Origin: an uncultured Clostridia bacterium
GTDB lineage: Bacteria; Bacillota; Clostridia; Christensenellales; Borkfalkiaceae
Assembly (NCBI GenBank): GCA_944359365.1
Contig: CALVST010000020.1
Span: 1 to 32,847, forward strand
Length of the DNA stretch: 32,847 nucleotides
Direction: 5' to 3'
Within the stretch, counting starts at the first letter, position 1. Each line of letters starts with the position of its first letter. Shown one piece after another: positions 13,358 to 21,406 of this stretch. The notes under the pieces were generated by a model. The model searched no databases. It was not told the origin of the DNA and saw nothing but the letters and a program-made list of their open reading frames with translations. Made by a program: the position numbers and the translations under genes.

Positions 13358-13981
13358 TCACATTTCAAATTCACGCCATATCGCGCGGGCGATGAGCATG
13401 GAGCCGACCGCGCCGGGGTGTACCCTGTCCCACGAAATGGACTGCCCGGGCCTCGCCTGCATATACTCGTCGAACTCCTTTTGCAGATCGAGAACGTGCG
13501 CGCCGCACGCCTTTGCCGCCCTGTACAGCGCGGCGGTATACCGTTCGGTCATGGCGCGCATTTCGTCGGCGCGGCTGCGCTCCATATAAAAGGGAGTCAT
13601 CAGGCAAAAACAGCGCGCGCTCTTTGCCTTTTCGCAGATGGCTCGGATATTCTTTTCGTACTCTTCCTCTGTGATCGGTACATACTGCGGATCAAAACAA
13701 TCGAATCGGCGCCATACGTCGTTGATGCCGATCATGCAGAAAATAACTTCGGGCGAAAACGCCGCAACGTCGCGGTCCCAACGGGCAAGCAGGTCCGCCG
13801 ATGTGTTGCCGCTGATCCCCGCGTTCACGACGCGGAAATTTTCATAAGGACGGAACGCAAACAGTGCGTCGCGCACCAATTTTACATAACCGCAACCCAA
13901 CCCGTCGGGGGTGGAAAGTTTGCCCGCATCCGTAGTCGAATCGCCCGCGAATGCGATGGTATCGCCGTTTTTCAGTTTCAT
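13358..13981 (-). CDS. SGNH/GDSL-family hydrolase
   Basis: A 207-residue esterase-like protein. The four SGNH blocks are visible: AGDSTTDAG near residues 11-19 holds the catalytic serine, GISGNTSADLL the glycine, IGINDVWRRFD the asparagine, and WDRVHPGAVG near the end the Asp-x-x-His pair. No signal peptide is seen, so it acts in the cytoplasm. Enzymes of this subgroup remove acetyl groups from sugars or act as lysophospholipase-like esterases; the substrate is unknown. The ATG at 13981 has GAGGGAG upstream. It lies last in a leftward run argS-HAD phosphatase-SGNH, and convergent with the rhamnose regulator. A link to deacetylating plant polysaccharide sugars is possible but only by proximity. 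Confidence 0.88.
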   Translation of the reverse strand: MKLKNGDTIAFAGDSTTDAGKLSTPDGLGCGYVKLVRDALFAFRPYENFRVVNAGISGNTSADLLARWDRDVAAFSPEVIFCMIGINDVWRRFDCFDPQYVPITEEEYEKNIRAICEKAKSARCFCLMTPFYMERSRADEMRAMTERYTAALYRAAKACGAHVLDLQKEFDEYMQARPGQSISWDRVHPGAVGSMLIARAIWREFEM

Positions 13982-14018
13982 CTTTATTCTCCCTCGCGCT
14001 TTGCCGCGCTTATAAATT

Positions 14019-14672
14019 TTACATCGACAAGAGGATATTTGTAAGTTCGGCAAAACTTGCGGCGAAGCGCTCCGCGCCCGCGCCGACAAGTTCCGCCTTC
14101 GTGCGATACCCCCACAGGACGCTGACCGAACGCATCCCCGCGTTTTTCGCCGTCTGCACGTCCGTTTCCCCGTCGCCGACGAACGCCGCCTCCGCGGGAG
14201 ATACGCCGAGCGCTTCGAGCACCATGCGGGCAGAGGTCGGATCGGGTTTTACGGGCACGCCGTCGCGATTGCCGAATATGACGGAAAAGCCGTAAGGTTT
14301 TAACAGCGTTTCCCCCAATTCGTCCGCCGCCCGCTGCGATTTATTGGTAACGACCGCGCGCTTTATGCCCGCCCTTTCAAGCGCCGCCATGCACGCCGCT
14401 TCGCCCGCGAACGGTTTCGTCCGCTCGTTTTTGGAGCGGAAATGTATGGGGCAGTACACGTTTTTATAGAAGTATTCCGCATCGCCCTGCCTGTTTTCGG
14501 GAAGGGCGCGCGCCGCATATAACAGCCCGCCGTTGCCGACGTATCTGCGCGTCTGCTCCAACGTGATCGGAGGGCAGCCGAATTTTCCGAGCGCCTCGTT
14601 CATGCAGGCGTTGAGGTCGGGAAGGGTGTCGAGCACCGTCCCGTCCAGATCGAATAAAACCGCTTTCAGCAT
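14019..14672 (-). CDS. HAD-family phosphatase (phosphoglycolate phosphatase-like)
   Basis: A 217-residue HAD hydrolase. Motif I is FDLDGTVLDT with the nucleophile and acid/base aspartates, motif II is the threonine in VVTNKSQRAA, motif III the lysine in VPVKPDPTSA, and motif IV FVGDGETDVQTAKNAG. The helical cap between motifs I and II makes it a subfamily IA enzyme like Gph or PgmB. The exact substrate cannot be told. I chose the ATG at 14672 (MLKAVLFDL) because it directly opens the first strand and has AAAGGTC upstream. It lies between argS (69 bases) and the SGNH hydrolase (37 bases) and is probably cotranscribed with them. Confidence 0.9.
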   Translation of the reverse strand: MLKAVLFDLDGTVLDTLPDLNACMNEALGKFGCPPITLEQTRRYVGNGGLLYAARALPENRQGDAEYFYKNVYCPIHFRSKNERTKPFAGEAACMAALERAGIKRAVVTNKSQRAADELGETLLKPYGFSVIFGNRDGVPVKPDPTSARMVLEALGVSPAEAAFVGDGETDVQTAKNAGMRSVSVLWGYRTKAELVGAGAERFAASFAELTNILLSM

Positions 14673-14741
14673 AAAATGACCTTTTTGCACCGACGATAAA
14701 CAGAACGTTCCGCCCCGCCGGAAAATGCAGATCGCATGAAT

Positions 14742-16427
14742 TTACATTTTTTCCGGCACGCCGATGCCGAGCAGGGACAGTGCGTTTTTCAGCGTGATGA
14801 GCGTAGCCTCGGTGAGCGCGAGGCGGAAATTTTTCTCCTGCTCCTGCGCGTTGAGTATTTTGCAGTCGAAATAGAATTTGTTGTACTTCTGCGCGAGATC
14901 GACCGCATAGCGCGCGATGTAGCTCGGCTCGTACTTATCCAGCGCGTCTTTGAGCACGGACGGGAATTCGGAGAGCTGTTTTACCACCTCGAATTCCTGC
15001 GGCAGAATGTTTTCCGCAGCAAAGCCCTGCGCCCTGCCGCCCTTTGCGAGCACGCTGTTCGCGCGGGCGCAGGTATACTGCACATAGCAGCTCGTTTCCC
15101 CTTCGAAGTTGAGCACCTTGTCGTAAGAGAAAGTGATGTCCTTGATCTTATTGTTATAGAGCGCCCCGAAGATGACCGCGCCGACGCCCACCGTCTTGGC
15201 GATCTCCTCTTTGTTTTCGAGCGAAGGATTCTTTTCCGCGATGATGGAGAGCGCCTTTTCGACGCATTTGTCGATGACGTCTTTCAGATAAACGACTCTG
15301 CCCTTTCTCGTAGACATGGAGCCTTCTTCCAAAGATACCATGCCGTAGGCGACGTGCACGAGGTCTTTCGCCCATTCCTTGCCCATGAGTTCCAGGACCT
15401 TGAAAAACTGTTTGAAGTGCAGGTTCTGCTGATAGGCGACGACGTACAGGCACTTATAAAAATCGTAGGTGTTTTTGCGGTAGATGGCGGCGGCGATGTC
15501 GCGCGTGGCGTACAAAGACGCGCCGTCCGAGCGCAGAATGATGCAGGGCGGCATGCCGTACGCTTCCAGATCGACGATCTTCGCGCCCTCGCTTTCCACC
15601 AAAAGCCCCTTTTCGGTCAGCTCGTCTATGACGGGCTGCATTTTGTCGTTGTAAAAGCTCTCGCCCGCCCAGCTGTCGAAATGCACGTCCAGAAGTTCGT
15701 AGATCTTGCCCACGTCTTTGAGGGTGAGCTGTTTGAACCACTCGAACAGGGCGACGCATTCCTCGTCTTTGTCCTCGATCTTTTTGAAGTAGGCGCGCGC
15801 CTCGTCGTTGAGCGACTCGTCCTTTTCCGCCTCTTCGTGAAAGCGCACATACAGCGCGTTGAGCGCGCGCAGCCCGCCCTCTTCGATATCCTCTTTTTTG
15901 CCCCAGCGCTTGTAAGCGGAGATGAGTTTGCCGAACTGCGTGCCGTAGTCGCCGAGGTGGTTGATGCCGACGGGCGTATAGCCCAAAAACTTATGCAGTT
16001 TATAGAGCGCACTGCCGAGCACTGTCGTGGATAGGTGCCCGATATGGAAGGGTTTTGCGATGTTGACGGACGAATAGTCTATACAGACGGTCTTGCCCTT
16101 TCCCTCGTCCGATGCGCCGTAGCGGTCGCGCTTTTCGAGGACTTCCCCGAGCGTTTCCTTTGCCCAAAAGGCGCGGTCTATCTTGAAATTCAGGTACCCG
16201 TTGACCGCGGACACCTCGGAAACGAGTTTGTCGTCCGCAGGGTAGGCATTTTTCAGCTCTTCCGCGATGAGCGCGGGAGCTTTGCGCATCGTCTTTGCGA
16301 GTTTGAAGCAAGGCAGAGCGAAGTCGCCCATTTCCGTGTTGGGCGGCAGCGCGAGCATGGCATAAATTTCGTCCCGAGAAAGATCGCCCGCTTTGATATT
16401 GGCGGCGATATGTTTTTTGAAATCCAT
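14742..16427 (-). CDS. argS: Arginyl-tRNA synthetase
   Basis: A 561-residue class I aminoacyl-tRNA synthetase that charges tRNA-Arg. The N-terminal add-1 domain (FKKHIAANI...LPCFKLAKTMRKAP) is followed by the nucleotide-binding HIGH motif in KPFHIGHLSTTVLGSAL. The KMSKS equivalent is MSTRKGR in the GSMSTRKGRVVYL segment, and the DALR anticodon-binding domain ends LRLALTEATLITLKNALSLLGI. The ATG at 16427 (MDFKKH) is chosen because GGAGAGG precedes it. It has its own promoter at 16456-16484 with a leader of about 22 bases and no sign of a T-box. Two genes follow in the same direction. Confidence 0.96.
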   Translation of the reverse strand: MDFKKHIAANIKAGDLSRDEIYAMLALPPNTEMGDFALPCFKLAKTMRKAPALIAEELKNAYPADDKLVSEVSAVNGYLNFKIDRAFWAKETLGEVLEKRDRYGASDEGKGKTVCIDYSSVNIAKPFHIGHLSTTVLGSALYKLHKFLGYTPVGINHLGDYGTQFGKLISAYKRWGKKEDIEEGGLRALNALYVRFHEEAEKDESLNDEARAYFKKIEDKDEECVALFEWFKQLTLKDVGKIYELLDVHFDSWAGESFYNDKMQPVIDELTEKGLLVESEGAKIVDLEAYGMPPCIILRSDGASLYATRDIAAAIYRKNTYDFYKCLYVVAYQQNLHFKQFFKVLELMGKEWAKDLVHVAYGMVSLEEGSMSTRKGRVVYLKDVIDKCVEKALSIIAEKNPSLENKEEIAKTVGVGAVIFGALYNNKIKDITFSYDKVLNFEGETSCYVQYTCARANSVLAKGGRAQGFAAENILPQEFEVVKQLSEFPSVLKDALDKYEPSYIARYAVDLAQKYNKFYFDCKILNAQEQEKNFRLALTEATLITLKNALSLLGIGVPEKM

Positions 16428-16455
16428 ACAGACCTCTCCGTTCGTTATCCCGATA

Positions 16456-16484
16456 AGTTTAGCACATTTTAACGCATTTGACAA
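16456..16484 (-). promoter_or_regulatory. argS promoter
   Basis: TTGTCA (16479-16484) and TAAACT (16456-16461) are 17 bases apart on the minus strand, divergent from the ychF promoter. Confidence 0.65.
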
Positions 16485-16513
16485 CTTTTTCGGCTTTTGC
16501 CCGCCCTTTTATT

Positions 16514-16541
16514 TTGATTATTTGAAAAATTGTATTATAAT
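16514..16541 (+). promoter_or_regulatory. ychF promoter
   Basis: TTGATT (16514-16519) and TATAAT (16536-16541) with 16-base spacing. About 100 bases of leader follow before the ATG at 16648, in which I see no recognisable regulatory structure. Confidence 0.65.
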
Positions 16542-16647
16542 ATAGCTTGCTCACACAACACGGTTGCCGCATCCTTGCGGATTTTCTTGAAAACAGCAGT
16601 CAAACAGCGCATCTGTCTTGCGAGGTTTGCGCGAAGGAGAACTTTTT

Positions 16648-17745
16648 ATGAAATTAGGCGTAGTCGGGCTTCCCAACGTGGGAAAATCCACTCTTTTCAA
16701 TGCGATCACGCACGCGGGTGCGGAAGCCGCGAATTATCCTTTCTGCACCATCGAACCCAACGTGGGCGTCGTTGCCGTACCCGACGAAAGGCTGGACAAG
16801 CTCGCGGCGCTTTACGACAGCAAGAAGGTCACCCCTGCCGTCATCGAATTCGTGGACATCGCGGGGCTCGTAAAGGGCGCGTCCAAGGGCGAAGGGCTGG
16901 GCAACAAATTCCTTTCCCACATCCGCGAAGTGGACGCGATCGTACACGTCGTAAGGTGCTTCGACGACGAAAACGTGACGCACGTGGAAAACACGGTCGA
17001 TCCCGTAAGAGATATTACGACCATCAACCTGGAGCTCATCCTCGCCGACATGGAAACGGTGCAAAAGCGCCTTGACCGCGCGAAGAACTCCGCCAAGGGC
17101 GGCGACAAAAAATTCCTCGCCGAGGCGGAATTTTTGCAGAGAGTGCTCGACCACCTCGGCAAAGAACAGTGCGCGCGCACGATGGAACTTTCCGACGAAG
17201 AAAAAGAACAGATGCGCGATCTGTTCCTGCTCACGTCCAAGCCCGTCATTTACGCCGCGAATATATCCGAAAAGGATATGGGCAAGCCCGATGCCGAACT
17301 CCCCTATGTAAAGGCGGTGGAAGCGTTCGCCGCGAAGGAAGGTTCGGAAGTGCTCGTCATCTGCGCGAAAACGGAGGAAGAACTCTCTCAACTCCCCGCA
17401 GACGAGGCGCAGATGTTCCTCGAAGAATTGGGCTTAAAAGAGAGCGGGCTTGACCGCCTCATCAAAAAGTCCTACTCGCTGTTGGGGCTCATCAGTTACC
17501 TGACGGCGGGCGAAAAGGAAACGCGCGCGTGGACGATCGCCAAGGGCACGAAAGCGCCGCAGGCGGCGGGCAAGATACACACCGACTTTGAAAAGGGCTT
17601 TATCCGCGCGGAAGTTGTGGACTACGAAACGCTTCTGGAATGCGGCAGTTACAACGCCGCCAAGGAAAAGGGTAAAGTTCGCTCCGAAGGCAAAGACTAT
17701 GTGATGAAAGACGGCGACGTGGTGCTGTTCCGTTTCAATGTATAA
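16648..17745 (+). CDS. ychF: Ribosome-associated OBG-type ATPase YchF
   Basis: A 365-residue protein, the normal length of YchF/Ola1. G1 is GLPNVGKSTLFNAIT, G2 lies in AANYPFCTIEPNVGVVAVPD, G3 is DIAGLVKGASKGEGLGNKFL, and the G4 position reads NISEKD, the NxxE form that makes this family prefer ATP to GTP. The C-terminal TGS domain includes ETRAWTIAKGTKAPQAAGKIHTDFEKGF. The protein binds ribosomes and is linked to stress responses. The ATG at 16648 has GAAGGAGA at the right distance. It is a single-gene transcript ended by a 20-bp hairpin. Confidence 0.96.
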   Translation: MKLGVVGLPNVGKSTLFNAITHAGAEAANYPFCTIEPNVGVVAVPDERLDKLAALYDSKKVTPAVIEFVDIAGLVKGASKGEGLGNKFLSHIREVDAIVHVVRCFDDENVTHVENTVDPVRDITTINLELILADMETVQKRLDRAKNSAKGGDKKFLAEAEFLQRVLDHLGKEQCARTMELSDEEKEQMRDLFLLTSKPVIYAANISEKDMGKPDAELPYVKAVEAFAAKEGSEVLVICAKTEEELSQLPADEAQMFLEELGLKESGLDRLIKKSYSLLGLISYLTAGEKETRAWTIAKGTKAPQAAGKIHTDFEKGFIRAEVVDYETLLECGSYNAAKEKGKVRSEGKDYVMKDGDVVLFRFNV

Positions 17746-17763
17746 ATTCAAGGCAAGGCATTC

Positions 17764-17807
17764 AAAAGTCCGCGCGCCCCGCAGTTTTGCGGGGCGCGCG
17801 GACTTTT
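17764..17807. terminator. Strong bidirectional terminator between ychF and the PP2C gene
   Basis: A perfect 20-bp stem (from AAAAGTCC to CCCCGCA) closes a 4-base loop; T-runs follow on both strands. It ends ychF rightward and the ilv operon leftward. Confidence 0.92.
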
Positions 17808-17817
17808 ATTTTTCAAT

Positions 17818-18654
17818 TCAGATCTCCGCATAGACGACGGAAATATCGTCGCGAAGTTTGTTGCGCACGAACTTTTCGCAATCGGGGTCGGAATCCTGCG
17901 CGGCGTGCAGTTTTTTCATCGCGGGAAGGATGCCGTTTTCCGCAACGTCCGCGATGAGCGCCGCGGGCGAAGGGTACAGCCCGAACAGGTCGTAAATTTC
18001 CGCAAACCCGTCCGAAAAGACCAAAAGGTCGCGCACTTCCGACAGCGGGATCTTGCCCGTAATGGCGGTATCCAGCCCGTCCGCCGTGTGCGAGAGCGCG
18101 CAGTACCCTTCGGGCGTGTTCATCTTCGCGCGGTTTTCGAGAATATACGGGCGTATGTCGGCAAACGCTTCGCGCAGGGTCTTGCCCGTGCGCGCGGCGA
18201 TCTCCTTCATGCGGCCGAAATTGATATTGTCCAACTCGACGAGCCGCGTATCGAGGATGTGCAAAACTTCCCCGTCCTTTTTGCGTATGACGACGACGGT
18301 GTCGCCCAGCGAATAATATTCCAAATACCCGTTCCGCTCGCGCACGACGGAGATCACGGCGGAAGGCTTGTCTTTGACCTTGTCCGCCCCGTCAAAGCGC
18401 GCATACCGCGCGGCGACCTCCCGCACGCCCGTTTTGAGGATTTCGGCGATCTCACCGTCCCCTTTGAGCGCGGCCGCAAGATAGGCGCGGTGCGCCGCGG
18501 AAAACCATGCGGCGTCCGTCGCGCAGTCCGTCACCTTTTCGCCCGAAACGCCCGTGGCGCCGTCGATGACGAAGGCGCAGTTTTCGTCGGCATACAGCGC
18601 GTCCTCGCAATAACCGCGCTTCGCGCCCGCGATGTAGGTATAAATTTTGTGCAT
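17818..18654 (-). CDS. PP2C-type protein phosphatase in the ilv operon
   Basis: A 278-residue protein with the metal-dependent PP2C fold. The metal-binding aspartates appear in RGYCEDALYADENCAFVIDGATG near residues 13-35, SLGDTVVVI in the middle, LLVFSDGFAEIYD near 205-217 and the closing DDISVVYAEI. The closest recognisable group is the bacterial PP2C/PPM phosphatases that are not fused to other domains. It would remove phosphate from serine or threonine of a partner protein, or from a small molecule. It lies 9 bases after ilvH with GAGGGGAG as ribosome binding site, so it is the last gene of the T-box-controlled ilv operon. No kinase is found in the window. The link to amino acid synthesis is inferred from position only. 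Confidence 0.82.
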   Translation of the reverse strand: MHKIYTYIAGAKRGYCEDALYADENCAFVIDGATGVSGEKVTDCATDAAWFSAAHRAYLAAALKGDGEIAEILKTGVREVAARYARFDGADKVKDKPSAVISVVRERNGYLEYYSLGDTVVVIRKKDGEVLHILDTRLVELDNINFGRMKEIAARTGKTLREAFADIRPYILENRAKMNTPEGYCALSHTADGLDTAITGKIPLSEVRDLLVFSDGFAEIYDLFGLYPSPAALIADVAENGILPAMKKLHAAQDSDPDCEKFVRNKLRDDISVVYAEI

Positions 18655-18663
18655 AACTCCCCT

Positions 18664-19176
18664 CTACCGCTCGCTCTTGCTGACCGATTCGACGGCGACC
18701 GAACCGCCCCGCACCGCTTCCATGCGGGAAAGGTAATACTTTTTATAATATTTGAGAACGTCGTCGTTTTCCGACTCCGTTTTCACGCTCTCCAAAATGA
18801 CGCTCGCCCTGTCGCAATCGCATATGTTGATGCCGAATACGGCAGCCGAACGGAATATTTCTTCCATTTCGTCCTTTTTGAGCGAGTGTATTTTGATGAA
18901 AAGAATTTCCTTTTTGTGAATTGGAAGGTCGGTAAAGTCGAGCACTTTGATGACTTCCACGCTGCGGTTGAGCTGTTTTTTGATCTGCTCGAACGTCTTG
19001 TCGTCCCCCATCAGGCTGATGGTCATGCGCGATACCGTGGGATCTTCCGTTTCGCCGACGGTCAGGCTTTTTAAGTTGTACGACTTGCCCGAAAACAGCC
19101 CTGCTATTTTGGCGAGCACGCCCACGTCGTTTTCCACATACAGCGATATCCACCGCTTTCTGCTCGTATTGTCCAT
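18664..19176 (-). CDS. ilvH: Acetolactate synthase small regulatory subunit
   Basis: A 170-residue protein with the N-terminal ACT domain (KRWISLYVENDVGVLAKIAGLFSG, then YNLKSLTVGETEDPTVSRMTI) and a C-terminal domain typical of IlvH/IlvN. It binds valine for feedback control and raises the activity of the catalytic subunit. Its ATG abuts the ilvB stop codon (TAAATG), with GGAGGG inside the end of ilvB, so translation is coupled. Confidence 0.94.
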   Translation of the reverse strand: MDNTSRKRWISLYVENDVGVLAKIAGLFSGKSYNLKSLTVGETEDPTVSRMTISLMGDDKTFEQIKKQLNRSVEVIKVLDFTDLPIHKKEILFIKIHSLKKDEMEEIFRSAAVFGINICDCDRASVILESVKTESENDDVLKYYKKYYLSRMEAVRGGSVAVESVSKSER

Positions 19177-20922
19177 TTATCTGCCCTCCTTTTTAAATTC
19201 TGTCACCATTTCCGAAAGCGCGTTGCCGCCCGGCACCATGGGGAGGACGTTGCTCTCCCTGTCTATGATGAATTCGATGACGGTGGGCGCGTTTTTGCAG
19301 CTTTCCGCCCTGTCGAACGCGGCGGAGATATCTTCGCGCCGTGTGACGCGTATCCCCTGCAAGCCGTAGCTTTCGGCAAGTTTGACGAAATCGGGGATGT
19401 ACGGCGGGCATTCGGCATTCGGCGAAGAGCACCACTCGCCGCAGCTCTTGCGCTTGCGCAGGCAGGTGCAGGAATACCTGCCGCCGTAAAACATTTCCTG
19501 CCACTGACGCACGTTGCCGAGGTAGGAATTGTTGAGTATGCAGAGGGTGAGCGGAATTTCCTGACAGACCGCCGTCGCGAGTTCCTGTATGTTCATCTGC
19601 ACGCCGCCGTCGCCCGAAACGCACACGACGGGCATGTCGGGGCAGCCGAGTTTCGCGCCGATCGCCGCGGGAAGCCCGAAGCCCATCGTGCCCAACCCGC
19701 CCGAAGTGATGAGGCGGCTTTTTCCCTTGAGTTCGAGGAACTGCGTCGTCCACATCTGATTCTGCCCGACGTCCGTCGTGACGATGACGTCGCGGTAGCG
19801 GCGGTTGATCTCGTCGATCACGTCTTTAGGCGTAAGCGAGCCGCCGCCGTCCTGAACGATCGGCCTCTGCTTTTTGATGGAAGTCAGCTTTTCCACCCAC
19901 TCCGAAACGTCGTGCTTTTGCGGGGGCAGTATCTCCGCAAGTCTGGAAAGCGCCTCTTTCGCGTCCGCCACGATAGGCACGTCCACGACGATATTGCGGG
20001 AAATGGACGCGGCGTCTATATCGATGTGCACGATCTTTGCATTCTTTGCAAACTCCTCTATTTTGCCCGTGATGCGGTCATTGAAGCGGGTGCCGACCGA
20101 AAAGAGAAGATCGCACTCGGAAACGGCGGTGTTTGCCGCGGCGCAGCCGTGCATGCCCATGTTGCCGAGGTACAGCGGATGGTCGGTCGGGATCGCCCCT
20201 TTGCCCATGACTGTGGTCACCACGGGAGCTTTCACCTTTTCGAGCACGGCAGAAAGCGCCTCTCCCCCGCGCGACACGTTCACGCCGCCGCCGATGAGAA
20301 GGAGCGGCCGCTTCGCCGAGCAGAGCATCTCCGCCGCCTTTTTCAGCTGCCCCATGTGCACGCCCGCGGAAGGTTTATAGCTGCGCATGGAAACTTCCTG
20401 CGGATACTCGTCGGAGCCGAGCGCGTTCTGTATGTCTTTGGGAAAGTCCACGACGACCGGCCCGGGCTTTCCCGTGCGGGCGATGTAAAACGCCTCTTTT
20501 ATGATGCGGCCGAGGTCTTCGCGGCGGCGCACCGTGACGGCATATTTGCAGATACTGCGGCAGATGCCCACAATGTCCACTTCTTGAAAAGCGTCGTTGC
20601 CGATGAGATTGGTCGGCACCTGTCCCGTAAAGCAGACGAGGGGCACGCTGTCGAAATTGGCGGTGGCAATGCCCGTAACGAGATTGGTAGCTCCCGGGCC
20701 GCTCGTAACGAGACAGACGCCCGTCTTGCCCGTGGCGCGCGCGTACCCGTCCGCCGCGTGCACCAGCCCCTGTTCGTGGCGGGGCAGTACGACGTTGAAC
20801 GCCGTCTCCCCGTACAGCGCGTCGAAAATATCGATCGCCATGCCTCCGGGATATGCGAAAAGGGTGTCCACGCCCTCTTCTTTGAGCGCTTTTACAAACA
20901 GCTGCGTTCCTTTGATCTTCAT
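19177..20922 (-). CDS. ilvB: Acetolactate synthase large catalytic subunit
   Basis: A 581-residue thiamine diphosphate enzyme that condenses two pyruvates, or pyruvate and 2-oxobutyrate, in valine, leucine and isoleucine synthesis. The N-terminal domain has FAYPGGMAIDIFDAL and the catalytic glutamate in LPRHEQGLVHAADGYAR; the TPP-binding motif is VSGDGGVQMNIQELATAV followed by LNNSYLGNV; FAD-binding segments lie between. The ATG has GGGAGG upstream. An odd point is a cysteine-rich insertion at about residues 481-505, with five cysteines, between RYSC and the conserved PDFVKLAESYG. It is first of the ilvB-ilvH-PP2C operon, behind a T-box leader. Confidence 0.95.
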   Translation of the reverse strand: MKIKGTQLFVKALKEEGVDTLFAYPGGMAIDIFDALYGETAFNVVLPRHEQGLVHAADGYARATGKTGVCLVTSGPGATNLVTGIATANFDSVPLVCFTGQVPTNLIGNDAFQEVDIVGICRSICKYAVTVRRREDLGRIIKEAFYIARTGKPGPVVVDFPKDIQNALGSDEYPQEVSMRSYKPSAGVHMGQLKKAAEMLCSAKRPLLLIGGGVNVSRGGEALSAVLEKVKAPVVTTVMGKGAIPTDHPLYLGNMGMHGCAAANTAVSECDLLFSVGTRFNDRITGKIEEFAKNAKIVHIDIDAASISRNIVVDVPIVADAKEALSRLAEILPPQKHDVSEWVEKLTSIKKQRPIVQDGGGSLTPKDVIDEINRRYRDVIVTTDVGQNQMWTTQFLELKGKSRLITSGGLGTMGFGLPAAIGAKLGCPDMPVVCVSGDGGVQMNIQELATAVCQEIPLTLCILNNSYLGNVRQWQEMFYGGRYSCTCLRKRKSCGEWCSSPNAECPPYIPDFVKLAESYGLQGIRVTRREDISAAFDRAESCKNAPTVIEFIIDRESNVLPMVPGGNALSEMVTEFKKEGR

Positions 20923-20967
20923 GATAAACCTCCCGTTCCGTCCGCGCCTGTGCGCGGACAGTTTAAG

Positions 20968-21005
20968 AAAAAACCGCCCTGAACAGCGATCGCTGTTCAG
21001 GGCGG
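20968..21005 (-). terminator. Regulated terminator of the T-box leader
   Basis: A perfect 32-base palindrome (arms start CCGCCCTGAACAGCG) plus six T's. The 5' arm overlaps the sequence next to the T-box motif needed for the antiterminator, as the mechanism requires. Confidence 0.92.
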
Positions 21006-21262
21006 CAGATTTGCCGTGTTACCACCTGAATTCGGGGAAGCCCCCGCTCTCTGCCCGATGCAGACGCGCCTTCCGCACGCCGATACCGGTTCTCTTGTAA
21101 CGGAGAGAAAAAACCGTCGGAGCCTACTCAGGGTTTCCCTTTCGGTCCGCCGCTCGGGGGCTACCTTCGCCGCGCCTTTACGCGGGAGCTTACACCTGCC
21201 GCTCCCTCTCTTTGCCGAATTGCGCGGGTACTCCTCCCCGTCATAGCGTTTTGCTATTGAAA
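20968..21262 (-). ncRNA. T-box riboswitch leader of ilvB
   Basis: On the minus strand a leader of about 290 bases precedes ilvB. The T-box motif AGGTGGTAACACGGC is at 21013-21027; next is a terminator of 16-bp perfect arms (20974-21005) with a TTTTTT run at 20968-20973. Stem I features are present: GAGGAGTA, AGAGAGGGAGC with GGCAGGTGTAAGCTCCC as the AG-bulge and apical loop, and GAGTAGGCTCCGACGG at its closing side. Uncharged tRNA would stabilise the antiterminator and allow ilv transcription. I could not assign the specifier codon with confidence. Confidence 0.92.
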
Positions 21263-21264
21263 AC

Positions 21265-21294
21265 ATAATAACACATCGCCGCGCGGTTTGTCAA
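21265..21294 (-). promoter_or_regulatory. ilv operon promoter
   Basis: TTGACA (21289-21294) and TATTAT (21265-21270) are 18 bases apart on the minus strand, just before the T-box leader. Confidence 0.75.
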
Positions 21295-21323
21295 CAATTT
21301 TTCGGGAATTTGCGAACCGCCCC

Positions 21324-21352
21324 TTGACAGCGCCGCCCTTTCGTGTTATACT
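21324..21352 (+). promoter_or_regulatory. Promoter of the gntR-ABC operon
   Basis: TTGACA (21324-21329) and TATACT (21347-21352) with 17-base spacing. The repeat array begins right after the -10 box. Confidence 0.8.
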
Positions 21353-21353
21353 T

Positions 21354-21389
21354 AATACAGATAATACAGTTAATACAGTCAATACAAAC
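21354..21389 (+). repeat. Four 9-bp direct repeats (AATACA core), candidate GntR operator
   Basis: AATACAG recurs at 21354, 21363 and 21372, and AATACAA at 21381, with a strict 9-base period. The array spans the predicted transcription start and early leader of the gntR gene, where a bound repressor would block initiation or elongation. Confidence 0.8.
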
Positions 21390-21406
21390 ATACGGGTACG
21401 AACGCA

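Noticed and set aside
14736-16034. A 432-residue open frame on the plus strand
   Set aside because: It lies opposite argS, has no ribosome binding site and shows the arginine- and valine-rich pattern of an antisense shadow in GC-rich coding DNA.
17764-17807. The 20-bp perfect hairpin as a mobile-element end or small RNA
   Set aside because: Its position between two convergent transcripts and its T-runs on both strands are fully explained by a bidirectional terminator.
17905-19074. A 389-residue open frame on the plus strand
   Set aside because: It covers the complement of the PP2C and ilvH genes, both well supported; no start signal is present.
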